Part shown: positions 1 through 12,279 of the stretch, piece by piece
Position numbering within the stretch: the first letter of the stretch is position 1
How the letters are laid out: every line of letters begins with the position of its first letter
From: Marthasterias glacialis
Taxonomy: Eukaryota > Echinodermata > Asteroidea > Forcipulatida > Asteriidae
Length of the DNA stretch: 64,000 nt
NCBI GenBank assembly: GCA_911728455.2
Contig: OU452226.1
Span: 23,817,999 to 23,881,998 of the forward strand
Direction: 5' to 3'
Translations under genes and position numbers: made by a program
The notes under the pieces: generated by a model
Database searches by the model: none
Seen by the model: the letters and a program-made list of their open reading frames with translations, nothing else
What the model was told of the DNA's origin: nothing

Positions 1-884
1 ATAAAAAATACTTCAAAGTTTGTAAGAAAAATAAAAATATGAATAAATATCACCAAATATGTGGCTTTTTAGCTTGTACAGAAGCTGATGGATGAGTTGA
101 ATTCTGCCATAAACACATGTATGTAGGTCTACATGTAAATGAACTGTACCTGCAGGGCTCGAACTTACTCTGGACCACAGGCCTGAGGCCAGTGGTTTTA
201 GTGTCTGACCAGTAACCTTACTACAGTCAGTGGTCTTGTATTTTTTAATGATAATACCGCACTATTAGTTTTAATTAAAAAAAAATTTCAAATGTTGACT
301 TTGAGTCTGATAAATAACTTTCAATTCTCTCTTTTAAGTATTAAAGTTATTACCAATTTATAAGACAAATGAGATAATTTTTCTCCTTTCTTCTCCGAGT
401 GCTTATTCAAAAAGTTTAAACGTGAAATTGTCTAGATAGTTTTTCTTTTTTTAATTTTGATTCTGGTCTTGTAACAAACTGTCCGGTCCAGTAAACATTT
501 GGAGCTACATGAACAAGCCCTGCGTTCCTATGATTTTTTTTCCCCCCAAAATTAAGCCCCAATATTTTAGAGTGCTCCTTGGGAATACAACAAGAAATTG
601 TGGGCGACCGGACCTACAACTTTTGGAAGTTTATCCCCGGCTTGCAAAATATGTTTATTCTGTATTTTTTGATGTTTTATTGGTAACGTTAGACTCTCTC
701 CCACACAATCTGGAGCATTTTAAATGTTTGTTTTTTTTTCCTTCAAAATTTTGTCAATTTGTAGAAAAATACTTAAACTTACATTATATTCCCTAATAAG
801 GGTTACTTGAACGCTCTTGTTTTTCATCTATTTGATGAAATACACCCAGGTTTGAGTTTTGGCAGGAAGTGCCTGGTTTCGGCA

Positions 885-1005
885 ATGAGTGTCAAATTAT
901 ACAAATATTGGATGCATTTGAGTGCATTGTCGCAGAATATAATCACAAGATGAAATCCGGCTTTTCTATTTTCACGAGGCTTCGCCTCGTGAAATGGAAT
1001 ATATA
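885..1005. repeat. Half copy of a fold-back repeat
   Basis: The stretch from about 890 to 960 (ATTGGATGCATTTGAGTGCA and onward) matches, in reverse complement, the right arm of the fold-back unit at about 1475-1556. It shares the blocks around TGCATTGTCGCAGAATA and the GATGAAATC segment. A perfect short palindrome, TCACGAGGCTTCGCCTCGTG, sits near 973-993. I read it as one arm of a small non-autonomous element. No coding capacity is visible. Confidence 0.6.
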
Positions 1006-1375
1006 ATATCTTTATATACCACACACACACCGTCATTTAATTGGTGGAACACGCATCACATGTCATCCATTACTTAGCCATGTGTGAACTGCCGCAACAC
1101 TCCAAAATTTAATGTTGGACAGGTGCCCGTCCAATATGGATCATTATTGGATGCTTCGCAGCGTCATAATCGTTCACCGCCCAATGTCCAAACAAGGCAA
1201 GGTTCTGTCAATGGCGGACAAGGTTGGTGTCTACATGGAGTCATCATGCTGTTGAAAATATTTTTTTTTTAATAATTTTCTCAGAATGTGGGGTGGACGA
1301 GTTTCTGTGTCTATTTGTGTTTATTGTGAAACAATTTCAAATGACAAGAATCTCTATGCATGAGTTATATAAAAC

Positions 1376-1556
1376 AAATATTGAATGCATTTCGTTCGTG
1401 CTTGGTTGCAGAATATAATCACTTGGTGAATTCCGAATTTTCCACTTCATTCAGCTTCGCCCTCTGGAAACGGAACAGTCCAGATTTCACCTCGTGATTG
1501 TATTCTGCGACAATGCACTTGTGTGCATCCAGTATTTGTACATTACCATACCTCAT
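1376..1556. repeat. Fold-back (inverted-arm) element
   Basis: Two arms of about 80 bp face each other. The left arm (about 1376-1460) carries TTGCAGAATATAATCAC and a TTCATTCAGCTTCGCCCTCT block. The right arm (about 1475-1556) is its approximate reverse complement, with GATTGTATTCTGCGACAATGCA. The short loop and lack of an open frame suggest a MITE-like hairpin. The same arm sequence recurs at 885-1005, so it is a family rather than a chance palindrome. Confidence 0.6.
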
Positions 1557-1566
1557 ACATATTCCT

Positions 1567-3180
1567 GATTGAGAGCCAAATTCTCACTGGTCCATTCACC
1601 ACGTCGTGCCAGATGCTATTTTTGCTGTTTACCAAGCGCAAGCGCCAGTATTAATGCACAGGGTTAATACGCGTGCCTAGCAGACTGTTGCATGTGCAAC
1701 AGTTTACTACTACGCATGCGCTTTATGAAACAATCATGGAACTGTCACATGGGTGTAGTACACATGCGCAAACATTGCCCCAGCTACTTATACATGAAAA
1801 TATGGCGTCACACTTAAATGATCATCTACATTTTCCGAGCTCAATCATGCCAAATAAGAGAAGTATGAGGTATAGTCAAACGGTTTTTTTCGGGTGAACA
1901 GTCAATATTAACTTCCCTCAGTATTGAGGCGAACTAGTTTGTCAACTTCCAATACCCCAGGGCGCTAATATGGACTGTCCGCCTTAATTTCTATATTATT
2001 CCGAATAGTGGCCTATTTAGTATTATTATTATTATTTTTCAGAGTGGTCATCAGTGTGCATTACTAATTTAGACCATGACCAAGGTCCAGACACTTCCTC
2101 ATCCACTCAAGGCAACCCAAACCCATGGCCGGACAGGGTCAAATGGTCTGTCCCCTATTTACTATCATGAGATTCAGCATCCGTTATTACTTTTGCACAC
2201 AGATAGCAAGACATAGATGGAGACTGGGGGACATCCTGCCAAGAAGCTTTTTTCGAGTAATTTTTAACGTCTACAACCGCCACGGTGGTCATGTATGCTT
2301 ACAGAATGTCAATAACAAGTGTTTTAGTCAAGTCTAATTTTGTAACCATCGTTACAGACATATTTCTACAAGGCATTCCTTTCAAAATGTTACCGCCGTT
2401 ATCACACAGTATACCTTCTATGATACAGGTCTGGTTGCTTCAGTCTTGAAAGGGCAAGGGCACCAAGGCATTTTCTTCTTGATACAGGGCACCTCTATGA
2501 GGAAATTGTAAACATTTCTATTGAAACATTTCAAGGGCACCAAGGCAATGACCAGGGGAAACGGAGAAAATGCCCTCTGTTGCCTCCGTGAAGTATCAGG
2601 CCTAATGATATTTGACCACAACCTGACTGTTCTAGATGCTTGTTGACCGTGACCTTAAATACAAATTGGAAAATCTCACTTAAGTTTCTGAGACAGTGTT
2701 TTCATCGTTGAATATCAAAACAGGGACCACGTACACACCAAAAGCACACTGAAGCAAAAATGTCAACACTGAAAGCTATTTTCAACAATGAAGTATAATC
2801 AACTAAAATATATTCTGTTGAATTCCTTTTTTTTTTACCGGGGGAAATTCTCCTTGAAACGCATAACTCATAAACGTGTGTTATAAACGCAGCTTCTGAG
2901 ATGATGTTAGACCCTACCATTTAAGGTTTGTCGACCCAACTGTAAGGTTTACACCACACAGACAGCGCAGGAGCATATAATGCAGACTACAATCCACCTT
3001 AAGCAGTGTCCGACCCAAATTACAGCAAGTCGTACCGCTCAATTTCTACCTTCCTGGACACCTTCACAGCAAGTCAATCCTTCACAACATCCCTGGCCAA
3101 TAAGCCTTACCCTCACCTCCGATAGAAAAAAACAACAAAACAAGACAAAACCAGCCTAATATCCCCCCCAAAATAAATTG
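1567..3180. other. Non-coding stretch with one degenerate repeat
   Basis: No supported gene. From 2455 to 2600 a degenerate repeat carries two copies of AAGGGCACCAAGGCA about 80 bp apart. A related block lies in opposite orientation at about 33230-33400 (GGCCTTGGTGCCCCTTCCAAA). The remainder is AT-rich with short homopolymers. On the minus strand a T-rich tract ends at GGAG|GTGAGG near 3113-3125, a splice-like string with no open exon attached. Confidence 0.4.
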
Positions 3181-3205
3181 AAAACAACAAAGATTTTGTA
3201 CATAC

Positions 3206-3232
3206 CCTATCTCCTTCGCTTTCGCTGTCACA
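3206..3232 (-). CDS. Candidate 27-nt micro-exon (CDSESEGDR)
   Basis: Read on the minus strand, a pyrimidine-rich tract (about 3250-3285, T8 then C7) leads to ACACACAG at 3233-3240. Then come 27 nt, and then a GTATGT donor at 3205-3200. In phase 0 the 27 nt are open and encode CDSESEGDR, an acidic Ser-rich peptide typical of surface or cytoplasmic linkers. A second frame is also open (VTAKAKEIG plus partial codons). Both boundaries would be phase 0, matching the candidate exons at 17428-17463 and 24860-24964 on the same strand. The donor is GTATGT rather than GTAAGT and the exon is tiny, so chance is a real alternative. The protein family is not recognised. Confidence 0.35.
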
Positions 3233-3239
3233 CTGTGTG

Positions 3240-4850
3240 TACACATGAATAGAAAGAGATCATAGAAGAGGGGGGGAAAAAAAGAGTCTGTAAATGCACA
3301 ATAAACTGGGTCATGAATATGGATGAGGTGTACAATTCATGGGGAAGGGCTTACAATGGACTCATAAATATGCATGAGGTTGTCTACACATACCAGCAGG
3401 TGCAATGAGCAATGGAGAGTACACAATAGCAAGCCGAATGTTTTAATGTTTATGCGTCGTGCATTATTTATGTACATGTAGATCTTCACACACTTAGAAA
3501 TGGGTGTATTTACTTGTAAAATCAGCTTAACATATATTGAAAAAAACAAAACCCAGAATATACAACAAAACCAAATGACTGATTGAGGCAAAACTAGGCT
3601 GAAAGCCATGAGGGTGAAGTTGTACAAACATAATAAATAAAAAACTGATTAAAAAACGGAGCAAAAACAAAAGAAGGAAAATGTTAGGTTTGAGGAAGCA
3701 AGGCAATGATTCTGTACGCATGTAAAAAAAACTGACATAACTGTCATGATGGGGACACTATAATAGATGCTTTGTTTTACAAGGTTTGGAGGCCCCCACC
3801 TCCCGGCTCCTGATAGAAATTTTATTACATGTATGTCAAACTACCGGGGCACTTCAATGTGTCAAAATGATAAATGGACGGAAAGTCCCACATTTCGGAG
3901 GAAATGTGTGTCAGAGTCTACTAAGGGCTCCAAGCTTTGATTTGGCAGTAAGGTTTATTTGTAAGGAGGTTCTCTGAGCAGATTAAGTATTTTTAGAATT
4001 GTTTCATTTTGGACGTGGATGTCCATTACATTTTTTTTTTTAAGTTATAATTCCTTTTTTTTTATGGTATAAGGAGTGTTGTTTTAATCTGATATCTATT
4101 CTATGTTTAAAATGTCAACCTTTTTTTATTCTCTCATTCTCTAGAAGAATTTGAGTTGTTCGTAACTTGCTGGGACGACAATATATCATTAGGAAGTGAT
4201 TTATAATTGCCATGCAATCACAGTGAATCTGAGCGGCGACTGTTTTCTCATGGAGTCTTGCCTGATGAGAATAGGCAGGCACACAGGAAAGCGTTGCCCG
4301 TTGAGCAACTCGCATGGTTCCGTCAATGATTGATCGCCGATCAACACAGCGTGAAAATTTCCACCGATATCTCGGTCGGACACACACAATTATTTGATGC
4401 ACCATGGGCATAGATTTCTGTTTGCGCTCTGATGAAGCATCCAAAGGACGTTGTGTGTCGACGGAGGGCACTGAAAGGTTTGCCAGACTGGTGGGGTGAG
4501 AGGACAGGGAAGGGAGAGAGGGGGGGGATGTTTTAAAGAGAAGTCTGTTGATCTCTTTTTCTTATTTTGACATGATAGCCTTACATCGAAAAAAAAAAAA
4601 ACCTCAAGAAGCTTGACTTCTTGAGAAGGTTCCGAGAACAAAATGTCCATTACGAAGAGCTATCCATTTGGGAGGAAGTGAGAGCAAACATGTTAGTTCC
4701 TTATGTTTTTAGTTTTAGTCCCTCAATGATTGGAAAGTGAAGAATTTGTGTGTTCAACAACACATTACTTTATACTTCTACATGCTTATCCCCCTCCCAC
4801 TACTTTCAGTTCCAACCAATCAGCATATCAAGATTATGCTAGTATCTTCC
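3240..4850. other. Non-coding stretch, no gene seen
   Basis: AT-rich sequence with scattered poly-T and poly-A runs. Short open frames on both strands overlap each other and contain low-complexity residues. None has convincing splice borders or a recognisable domain. Confidence 0.4.
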
Positions 4851-4898
<48 letters not shown>

Positions 4899-4900
4899 TA
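4850..4900. repeat. (TAA)n microsatellite
   Basis: About sixteen uninterrupted AAT/TAA units. Shorter TAT/ATT runs occur near 2020 and 5620-5660. Confidence 0.95.
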
Positions 4901-6186
4901 CAGTGGCCATTTGTAAAGCCTATGGCTGTCTAAAAGACAATCTTGGCACAGGAGAGATGCTCAAAACTAGTACGTTAAGTCACACTCCAGGTTGTACAAA
5001 CTTCAAGGAAGCCATCTTGTTTTCCTACCATTCCATTCAGTCAAATGAAACTGGAGGCTAGGAGGACTAAACAGAGTCACATCGTCAGAACCAGCATTTA
5101 TAAGGCCATCGCTCAAAACAATCACGATAACAAATAGGGGTAATATAAGTGACAATGCACTGCCATTTTCCAAAAAGTTTAGAAGTTTTTCTCTGGAAAA
5201 TTTTGACAGATGATGTTAAAAAAAAAAGAAAAAAAAAATATTATGCTCGCGCTATACAACGATCAATGCACAGAGTATTTGTAAAATGCAAGATGTCCGT
5301 ACTTGGCTGCTGGTAGCGTAAAATAATATCCGACAATAACTCATTTGTGTCTATCAACTGACTAATGCTAATTGATGACAAGTTTTTTTTTCATTTTTGC
5401 ATTCAGCGTCTCCTATTAAAGTGTACAAATCCCCCGACTAAAGGAAAATCGGTTTCTAAATTCAAACTTCTTTTTTTTCAAACAATTTGGCTACAAATCT
5501 GGTGATCTATATTTTTAAGGTCTAATTTGATCTTTTGGATTCCTGCCGTTTCTATACACAACTCTATAAAAGAAGCTGCCATCATTTTGAACCTCACCCT
5601 CTTCCCCAACAGACAAAAATATTATTATTATTAGTAATTATTATTATTGTCAGTATTATTATCTCTTTCTGGTAATGAAACCAAGGGACCTTCAGAAGCA
5701 ACTCGCACTATGACCCGTAGGCCTGAAAATACCTGTGTCGATAAGCTGATGAAGAAATGTCAAGTTTTAGAGGAAAACCCCAACTAGGGGAAAACCCAAG
5801 TAATCAGGTAGGGATTCGAAGCGGGGTCCACAGAGGTAAAAGGCAGGGAAGACACCACCGGGTCAACCTGAATGCCCTAATCTATTTGTCGGGCATGATA
5901 CTGACCGCTGAAGAAACTTTTATTGAGCACAGGGATGGCATAGATGAGTGTTCTCGTTTAAAGACTGCTAAAGACTATTTCAATCTATTTAATAACACTG
6001 CTGTACTGATTATCTGAGGGCAAAGGGATCATAAACCAGATTAAGGTAGGAAGATATGCCTGCTTATTAAAAAGTCAACATGCTCATTTGATTTTAAAAC
6101 GGCCATGGTACTCAATATTAAGATATCATTGGGTCAGTGAAAAAGCATTTACGCTACACAAGAGTGAGAAAGTGCCAAAAACTCCC
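4901..6186. other. Non-coding stretch with one dispersed repeat
   Basis: No supported gene. From about 5808 to 5880 there is a block with GGGATTCGAAGC, GTCCACAG, AAAGGCAG and AACCTGAATGCCC. It recurs at about 25368-25432 with the same order of blocks, so it is a dispersed repeat, probably a tRNA-like SINE fragment given the GATTCGAA core. Confidence 0.5.
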
Positions 6187-6190
6187 TTAA

Positions 6191-6550
6191 AGCCCCAGCT
6201 CAACATTGGTTAAGAAGAAAAACACGAATGGTCACCGATTTACATATACCTTACATGGTATAAAGATAATGATGGTAGAAAACTTTCCTTAAAATATTTC
6301 TGCCTGAAGTGTTTTTGTTTTGAAATAAGACATAAAATGAGATCCAAAATTAGTTTTCGTCTCAGTGAGACATAAACTCTGCTTATAGGAATGCGTACAA
6401 AAATGCTTAATGTTTTTTTTACCGTTTTCTCGCAAATGAAACAACAAAATGAGCTGACATTTTCACAGGTTGGTTTCATTACAAAATATCTTGATTTGTG
6501 CAAAGAATGGAAGTATTTACATTCAGTTTTACCAATGTTGAGCTGGGGCT
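6191..6550 (+). mobile_element. 360-bp MITE, copy 1
   Basis: A complete short element with perfect 20-bp terminal inverted repeats: AGCCCCAGCTCAACATTGGT at 6191-6210 and its reverse complement at 6531-6550. It is flanked by TTAA at 6187-6190 and by TTAA at 6550-6553, overlapping the end by one base. The interior contains shared blocks such as TTAGTTTTCGTCTCAGTGAG and ACCGTTTTCTCGCAAATGAA but no transposase frame. The family is shared with copies at 9910, 45562 and 60061. The TTAA flanks suggest mobilisation by a TTAA-targeting (piggyBac-like) transposase, which is inference. Confidence 0.85.
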
Positions 6551-7469
6551 TAAAAATATCCCGGATGTAAAACACATAACCTAGAGGCACTGAGACACAA
6601 CATTTTTGCATAGAGGGTCTTGTGCGAGATACAGCGATATAAGAAAATCAACACGCAATGTTTTTGCACTGACGTGATGATATTTTCCACTGAATTTACA
6701 TCCTCTTTATTCTTTAAAGATGGTATCTAGAAACGGAGGTGTTGTTTGGCTTTTAGTCCATTCCAACCAAAAGACTACAACTTTCAGCGATTTGTGTCAA
6801 CAATTATTGATTCGTGAGAACTGATACCAGGACTCTTCCAAGGTGAGTTATAGACTTGACTGACGTTAAAATATATCCCCACTCAAAGAACAGTATGTCA
6901 AAAGTCGGCAAACACATTCAGTCTTCATCATATGCGGCAGCACGGTCCACTGCACAATACAATAATCGTTTCCATGGAAACGGTTGGCAGATAATGTTGG
7001 AAGTAAGAGTCATGTCCTTGGTCTGGATACGTTATGTCTTGATAAACTGGACAGATGGACAGGAGAGTGTGGGGGAGGGGGGTGGTAGCGTGCGATCAAT
7101 TTGTTACATCGAGTATTGGTAGGGTCTTATATTGGTTGTTACAGGAACAAAATGACAATCTTTGATCACAAAAACGATCATGAACAACTCAGATATACCA
7201 TGTTTGAGAATCTGGACACACAATAAAACAAAAACGCTCTTGAAAAGTCAATCTTTTTTAAATGCTTTGTTGATGCGTTACTTGTTCATATTTGTGAACA
7301 TATTTGTTGCATTATTGTACAAGATTCGGTATGAAATGGTCTTCCTTTTCTTTTGACGAATTTGGATGACTGGCTGTGGATGATGGCCTCGGTGTCTATG
7401 TAAAAGAATAGGCAGACCCTTCAATTTAGACATAGCCATAGCCAAAGCAATAGTGACACAAAGTAGAAA

Positions 7470-7623
7470 TTGGTGCTTAGCAAATTTGTCTGCTAAGCAA
7501 GAATTAGCAGGAGACCAGTCACAAACTGTATACATTACGTGGTATTCTGGCTGGCAAATATGTAAGATTTTTCAATGCTAAGCATAGTTTTTGTTTGTGC
7601 TAAACAGTTTATAGAAAATGGGC
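7470..7623. repeat. Hairpin MITE with GCTTAGCA-type arms, copy 1
   Basis: Contains GGTGCTTAGCAAATTTG, GGAGACCAGTCACAAACTGT and GGTATTCTGGCTGGC, then an inverted half with ATGCTAAGCA and GTGCTAAACAG, ending at a TATAGAAAATGGGCC block. Equivalent blocks in the same order are found at 28362-28550 and 50026-50206. No coding potential. Short non-autonomous fold-back element. Confidence 0.6.
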
Positions 7624-7691
7624 CGAAGGGGATAATTTCCAAGACCTAAGATGGCATTGCAGAAATATTAAATCCTCAGCAAAGTGTTATG

Positions 7692-8147
7692 TCAATCACA
7701 ATGAATCCACAATAAACCCAGGCATGTCGTGGCCGAGCGGTGAAGGCCACGGGACTCAAGCTCTGGTGTTTCTGATCAGCAGAGTGTGGGTTCGACTCCC
7801 GGTCGTGACACTTGTGTCCTTAAGCAAGACACTTAACCATTATTGCTTCGTCCTTCGGATGGGACGTAAAGCCTTAGGTCCTGTGTGTTGTGTAATGCAC
7901 GTAAAAAAAAACAGTGCATTTTTAGCAAAGAGAGGTTCACTCTGGTGTTCCTGGTTTGATCGGCTGCAGATTGCGCCACAGCACCTTGTAAACCGATACA
8001 TGGTGCTGTGTAAAGGAACAGGTCTCATACTTCAAAACGTAACTCTGCATACCTTCCAGGTAAAAATACTGAACGCTCTGAGATGCCCACCGGATGCGAT
8101 AAAGTGCTATATAAGAACTGCGTATATAAATAATAATAATAATAATA
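7692..8147 (+). mobile_element. tRNA-Leu-derived SINE, near full length
   Basis: A 5' leader (ATCACAATGAATCCACAAT) precedes a tRNA-like head at about 7725-7810. The head has an A-box-like GTGGCCGAGCGGTGAAGG, an anticodon region GACTCAAGCTCTGG resembling tRNA-Leu(CAA), and a B box GTTCGACTCCC. A tRNA-unrelated body follows (TTAAGCAAGACACTTAACCA, GGATGGGACGTAAAGCC) and the element ends in an (AAT)n tail at 8129-8147. This is the classical SINE layout: internal pol III promoter, body and simple tail. It is non-coding and depends on a LINE partner not present here. It is the reference copy for those at 54800, 39250 and 25093. Confidence 0.88.
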
Positions 8148-8904
8148 CTACAAATCACTATAGCCAAATGAGGCAATTCATCTTAAGATGAATCTTGGTG
8201 TTTTGTGAAATCCAGCCCTAGTCTCAGTTGAATATGAGTCTATGCACACAGGGTACATATTCATTCTGTGTATCAGACACACCGTGTAAGAATCTTTTCT
8301 TGGGAAAGTAAAATGATGGCTCAGAGAAAAGTCACCCCCCCTCCCCCCGTCATTCTCATCGCTTAACCAACTATAATAACAGCGTAAACTTAATGAGTGT
8401 GTCACTTTGGAAGTAATCCCAAACTTGGTTTTGCAGTTTCCATAGAATAAACATCTTAATTTGTTCACTTCTTTCCTCTCATTAACCTACAAATCAAATC
8501 AAAGCTTTAACATTGATCTCATTTAATACGTTGCAGTTCAGAAGGGGGAAAAAAAAGACAAATTAATGGACCTTGAGTTTTAATCAATTGAGAGCCAAGC
8601 TTTCAGAAAATCTATCTGAATTAAGAGCTTTATTGTCTTGTGGATAGTTTTCCAATTTGAGTCTCACTGCTAACCTTCACCAGCATCTCTACAAATGGTC
8701 ATCATCCAGAAATAAACCATAACAAAAATACCACACAATTGTTCCCGTCTACCTGAGTAATTTTCCGAGACTTCTAAGATTAAGCTAACCAATCTAAGCT
8801 CGAGGAAAAAAAAAAAAGAAAGAAAAAAGAAGAAAAAAAAAAACCTATAAATGGCAGATATTATTAATATTACATGCATTATCGGCATTAAGCATTGTGT
8901 TTGA

Positions 8905-9185
8905 TTCCATCTCGATGGATGCCAAGGTTAGCAGTCTGCCAATATCACATTCTCCTTAATAAATAATCTAATCCAGACTTCCGCCTCGCTAAGGAACGGA
9001 ACACATTTGTGACAAAGAGAATGGGGAGATGAAGTCTCTCCTGTTGAGTGGGAGAATTGCCGTCGTCGTTGGGTTCCTCTGTCTCCCATAAATGGGGAGG
9101 GAGGACAAGCATTTATTGGTAGTCGGTCCTTTGGGAGTGTGGGCGGATGGTGCATTCAAAAGAAAACAACGTGATATAGGGTATG
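8905..9185. promoter_or_regulatory. Repeat-poor stretch, possible cis-regulatory DNA
   Basis: This stretch lacks simple repeats and has a more balanced composition than its surroundings. It contains several homeodomain-like cores (TAATCC near 8968) and an AATAAATAATCTAAT segment. There is no convincing open frame with splice borders. It may be conserved non-coding DNA in an intron, but I have no alignment to support that. Confidence 0.2.
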
Positions 9186-9909
9186 GCATATTTCTAGAAA
9201 TGTTCTCGAAAAAAATGAACAATTTTTCTCATATGCTTAACAACAATCTATGGTCGGGTCAGGGAGGAGGCAATTTACAAGAAGAATTCATCGGCATTTC
9301 AAGGCAAGAAATCTACGGCAAAACCTACAAATGTTTCATTACATTAACAAGAACCGGCACTCCTAACTTTTCGAAAGAGGTTTTTATTTTTGCAAAGAGA
9401 TGCCAATTTTACTGTCATTTTGTTAGTCACCAGCTCACATTTTAGCCAAAATGGTGCTCATTACATTCTGACTAACTTTTACACATAAAAAGGGCACAAA
9501 CGTGATTTCTGAAAGTGAAAATCTACAAATGAGTTTGAAGTTAACAGAAAGTCCATATTTCTGGGCTGTCAAATTCTCTGAAAGAGACGAAATCCAAGAA
9601 TGTGACTTCCTCAAATAGTGATATCAATTTACACGCATTGTTTCTTAAAATGGTACTTCCTCCTAAGAAGTTAAAGCTATATTTTAAGTTGTATGTTAAT
9701 CCATGGTAGATTCTTATACTCCAAGGCTACTTATTAAGGATTATGGAGAACATTCTGACTCCAATTATTTTTACCTCTACAATTGCAACTTTGCAACCAA
9801 GCATGGCAAAACATGTCATCATGTCATTGCAACAATGTTGTTCATCCTAAAATCAAACAACATTTATGTTAAACACGAGTTTGAAACTGTCAACATGTAT
9901 CTTGCTTAA

Positions 9910-10256
9910 AGCCCCAGCTCAACATTGGTAGGAAGAGAAACATAAATGTTCACAGATTTACATATACCTTACACGGTGTAAAGATAATGATGGTAGAAAA
10001 CTTTCCTTGAATAAAATTTCTGCCCAAAGTGTGATAATTTTTAAATAATAAACGAAATAAGATCAAAAATTAGTTTTCGTCTCAGTGGTGCCTGTAGGAA
10101 TGAGTACAAAAATGCTGAATGCATTTTTACCGTTTTCTCGCAAATGAAACAACGAAATGAGCTGACATTTTCACAGGTTGGTTTTATTACAAATATCTTG
10201 ATTTGTGTAAAGAGCGGAAGCATTTACAGACACTTTACCGATGTTGAGCTCGGGCT
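9910..10256 (+). mobile_element. 360-bp MITE family, copy 2
   Basis: Begins AGCCCCAGCTCAACATTGGT and ends with the imperfect complement around 10237-10256 (ACCGATGTTGAGCTCGGGCT). It is flanked on both sides by TTAA (9906-9909 and 10257-10260). The interior aligns block for block with the copy at 6191, including the TTTTCGTCTCAGTG and CGCAAATGAAACAACGAAAT segments, with small indels. This copy gives the cleanest evidence for a TTAA target duplication. No transposase is encoded. Confidence 0.87.
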
Positions 10257-10260
10257 TTAA

Positions 10261-10723
10261 AATATCCCAGATGTACAAACATGATAGGTGCCGAAATATG
10301 ACATTTTGCATGGAGTGTTTCTCCTGCGAGATAACAAAGTTGTTACAAAATTGGGTTAAGGCATTGTTGCACTGACAGGCCAGTGTATTTCCTTGCAATT
10401 AAAGACCAACACCTGTAAATACACCCACGTTAAAGTTTACAAATCCTTTAAAATACAGTTTTCAAAAAAAAAATCAAATAAATAAATTATCTGGGGGGGG
10501 GGGGGGGGGGGTAGGGGGGGTAGGGGTAGGTGGGAGGATGATTCTTCCCTTGACCCAACCAAGCCAAAGTCTTAACTATGAGAGACAGCACAACACAGTC
10601 TGTAAAGGGACAACCTAACAGTCTCCCCAGCGGGCAAATAAAACCCCAAGCGGAAACTGCACAGAAAAGAAAAACATCTAGGTAAATCTTGCTTGGAGAA
10701 TTCCCACATAAAAATTCACCCAC

Positions 10724-10754
<31 letters not shown>

Positions 10755-12200
10755 AGAAGAAGAAAAAGAAGAAGGAATAAAAGATGGAGACGGAGGAGAC
10801 AGCCGACGGGAGTTCGCTCGATGAATACAGCTAAGCTAGCCTGCTGGGACATTCTACCCAAGGGAAATTATACGGCTTAGCTATCTAATTCGTCTTGTAA
10901 AGGCCCATTGGTGTATAGCATCAAAAGATTTAGAGGTAAGGGTTTTCAAACTATTACGAAAGGGGAAGATTTGCCGAGGAGACAGCTGTGAGGGGGTTTG
11001 GGGCTCTAATCTGGATGAGCTTGGCTGACCCAAAGAGAAATCTACAATCTGCTTCAATATAGATGACGTGAGTGCTATGGTCTCCGGCTAACAAATGCTT
11101 AATAAAAAGGGGATTATTCTGAATATTATAATCTGGCATTTTCAAACAATCTGTGATTCCTGTCTTTAAAACAAAATCTGGCATTTGCCTTTTGAAGAAA
11201 GAAAGAAAAGAAAGAAAAAAAGGGAAAAGGAAAAAGAAGAAAAAAATGCATGTGCTATCTTGTTTTTTTTTTGTATTGCATCTAGAACTGTCATCAAAAA
11301 ACAGATATTGTAATAATAATAATTAAAATAATACTAATAATAGAGTAAATGATTGCCCAAAGTACATGTATGCAATACAAATGCATTTGCAGTTTCTAAA
11401 GAAAAACTATTTCTGGGGGTTTCTATTTTTGTTAATATTTATTCTTGGAAAATGTACAGAACGTTGGATTTCTGGTAAGTAAGTAAAATACCTTTATCTG
11501 TTCAGGTATTATGCTTTGGCCATTTGAGTTTTCTAAACTTTGTTAAAGGTAGAATATTGGATTGGTAAATCTTAGTGTTCTTACTCTGTAAGATACAATA
11601 TATGAATGGAAAAAAAAAAAAAAAATTGGGCTCAATCCGTCAGCTGAGTCAGGAGATAATAGGGAAAAAGCGTGCACATTTTTCAGAATCTCAACACGTT
11701 GTCCTTAATTTTGATTGATACAACTAAAATTAAAATTGGGGTCTTCAAATTCTATTTTCTCAACATTGACAGTATTTCTGACAGAAACATTTCTATGGAA
11801 AATCGGTACTGCTATTAACTTCATTCATAATCAGTGAGCCTCCAGACTAATTTTTTTTTTTAAATACCAACTGGAAACATGACTATATTGAACCTGAGAA
11901 ATATCACTTTCATTTCTAAATACTGAATTGTTCTTTTATGTAGTCAACTCTCTCATAATCAAAAATCATTTTTTTTTTTTCATTTTTTTTTTTTTTTATA
12001 AGAGACTCATGCCAGTTGGGGGGGGGGGCATTTTTTACTTAAGTTGGTACCATTGTTTTACTTTCATGAGAGGCAACGATCAAGTGCTCTATAATAAAAG
12101 ATGCCAAGTTTAGTCACATCCACCATTTTGAAAAACTTCATAATCGTCTCCTTTTTTTCTTGGGGGGAAAAAGGTCCACATTTTCAACCATAAAAAAAAA
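10261..12200. other. Low-complexity-rich non-coding stretch
   Basis: Dominated by simple sequence: a 19-base G run at 10493-10511 followed by G-rich TAGGGG units, a long A run from about 10724, GA-rich tracts at 10750-10800 and 11190-11245, and T runs near 11970-12000. A 76-codon minus-strand frame (10954-11184) follows a long pyrimidine tract that ends in an acceptor-like CAAAAG. It has no recognisable domain and I do not call it a gene. Confidence 0.4.
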
Positions 12201-12279
12201 AGCTGAATTTCTGACAGCTTATTTTTATACCCGGTTTGAGTGACAGAAGGTTTTAATGGACTGCTGATTTGATAATTCA

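Noticed and set aside
6780..6850. Plus-strand exon-like segment ending CCAAG|GTGAGTTA
   Set aside because: All three frames of the 55-nt segment contain stop codons.
7725..7810. Possible functional tRNA-Leu gene
   Set aside because: The acceptor stem does not pair well and the sequence continues directly into a SINE body with an (AAT)n tail. The same head recurs in other copies.
8749..8815. Minus-strand exon-like segment preceded by a long T tract
   Set aside because: The pyrimidine tract is a homopolymer-rich microsatellite and the donor (CAG|GTAGAC) is weak.
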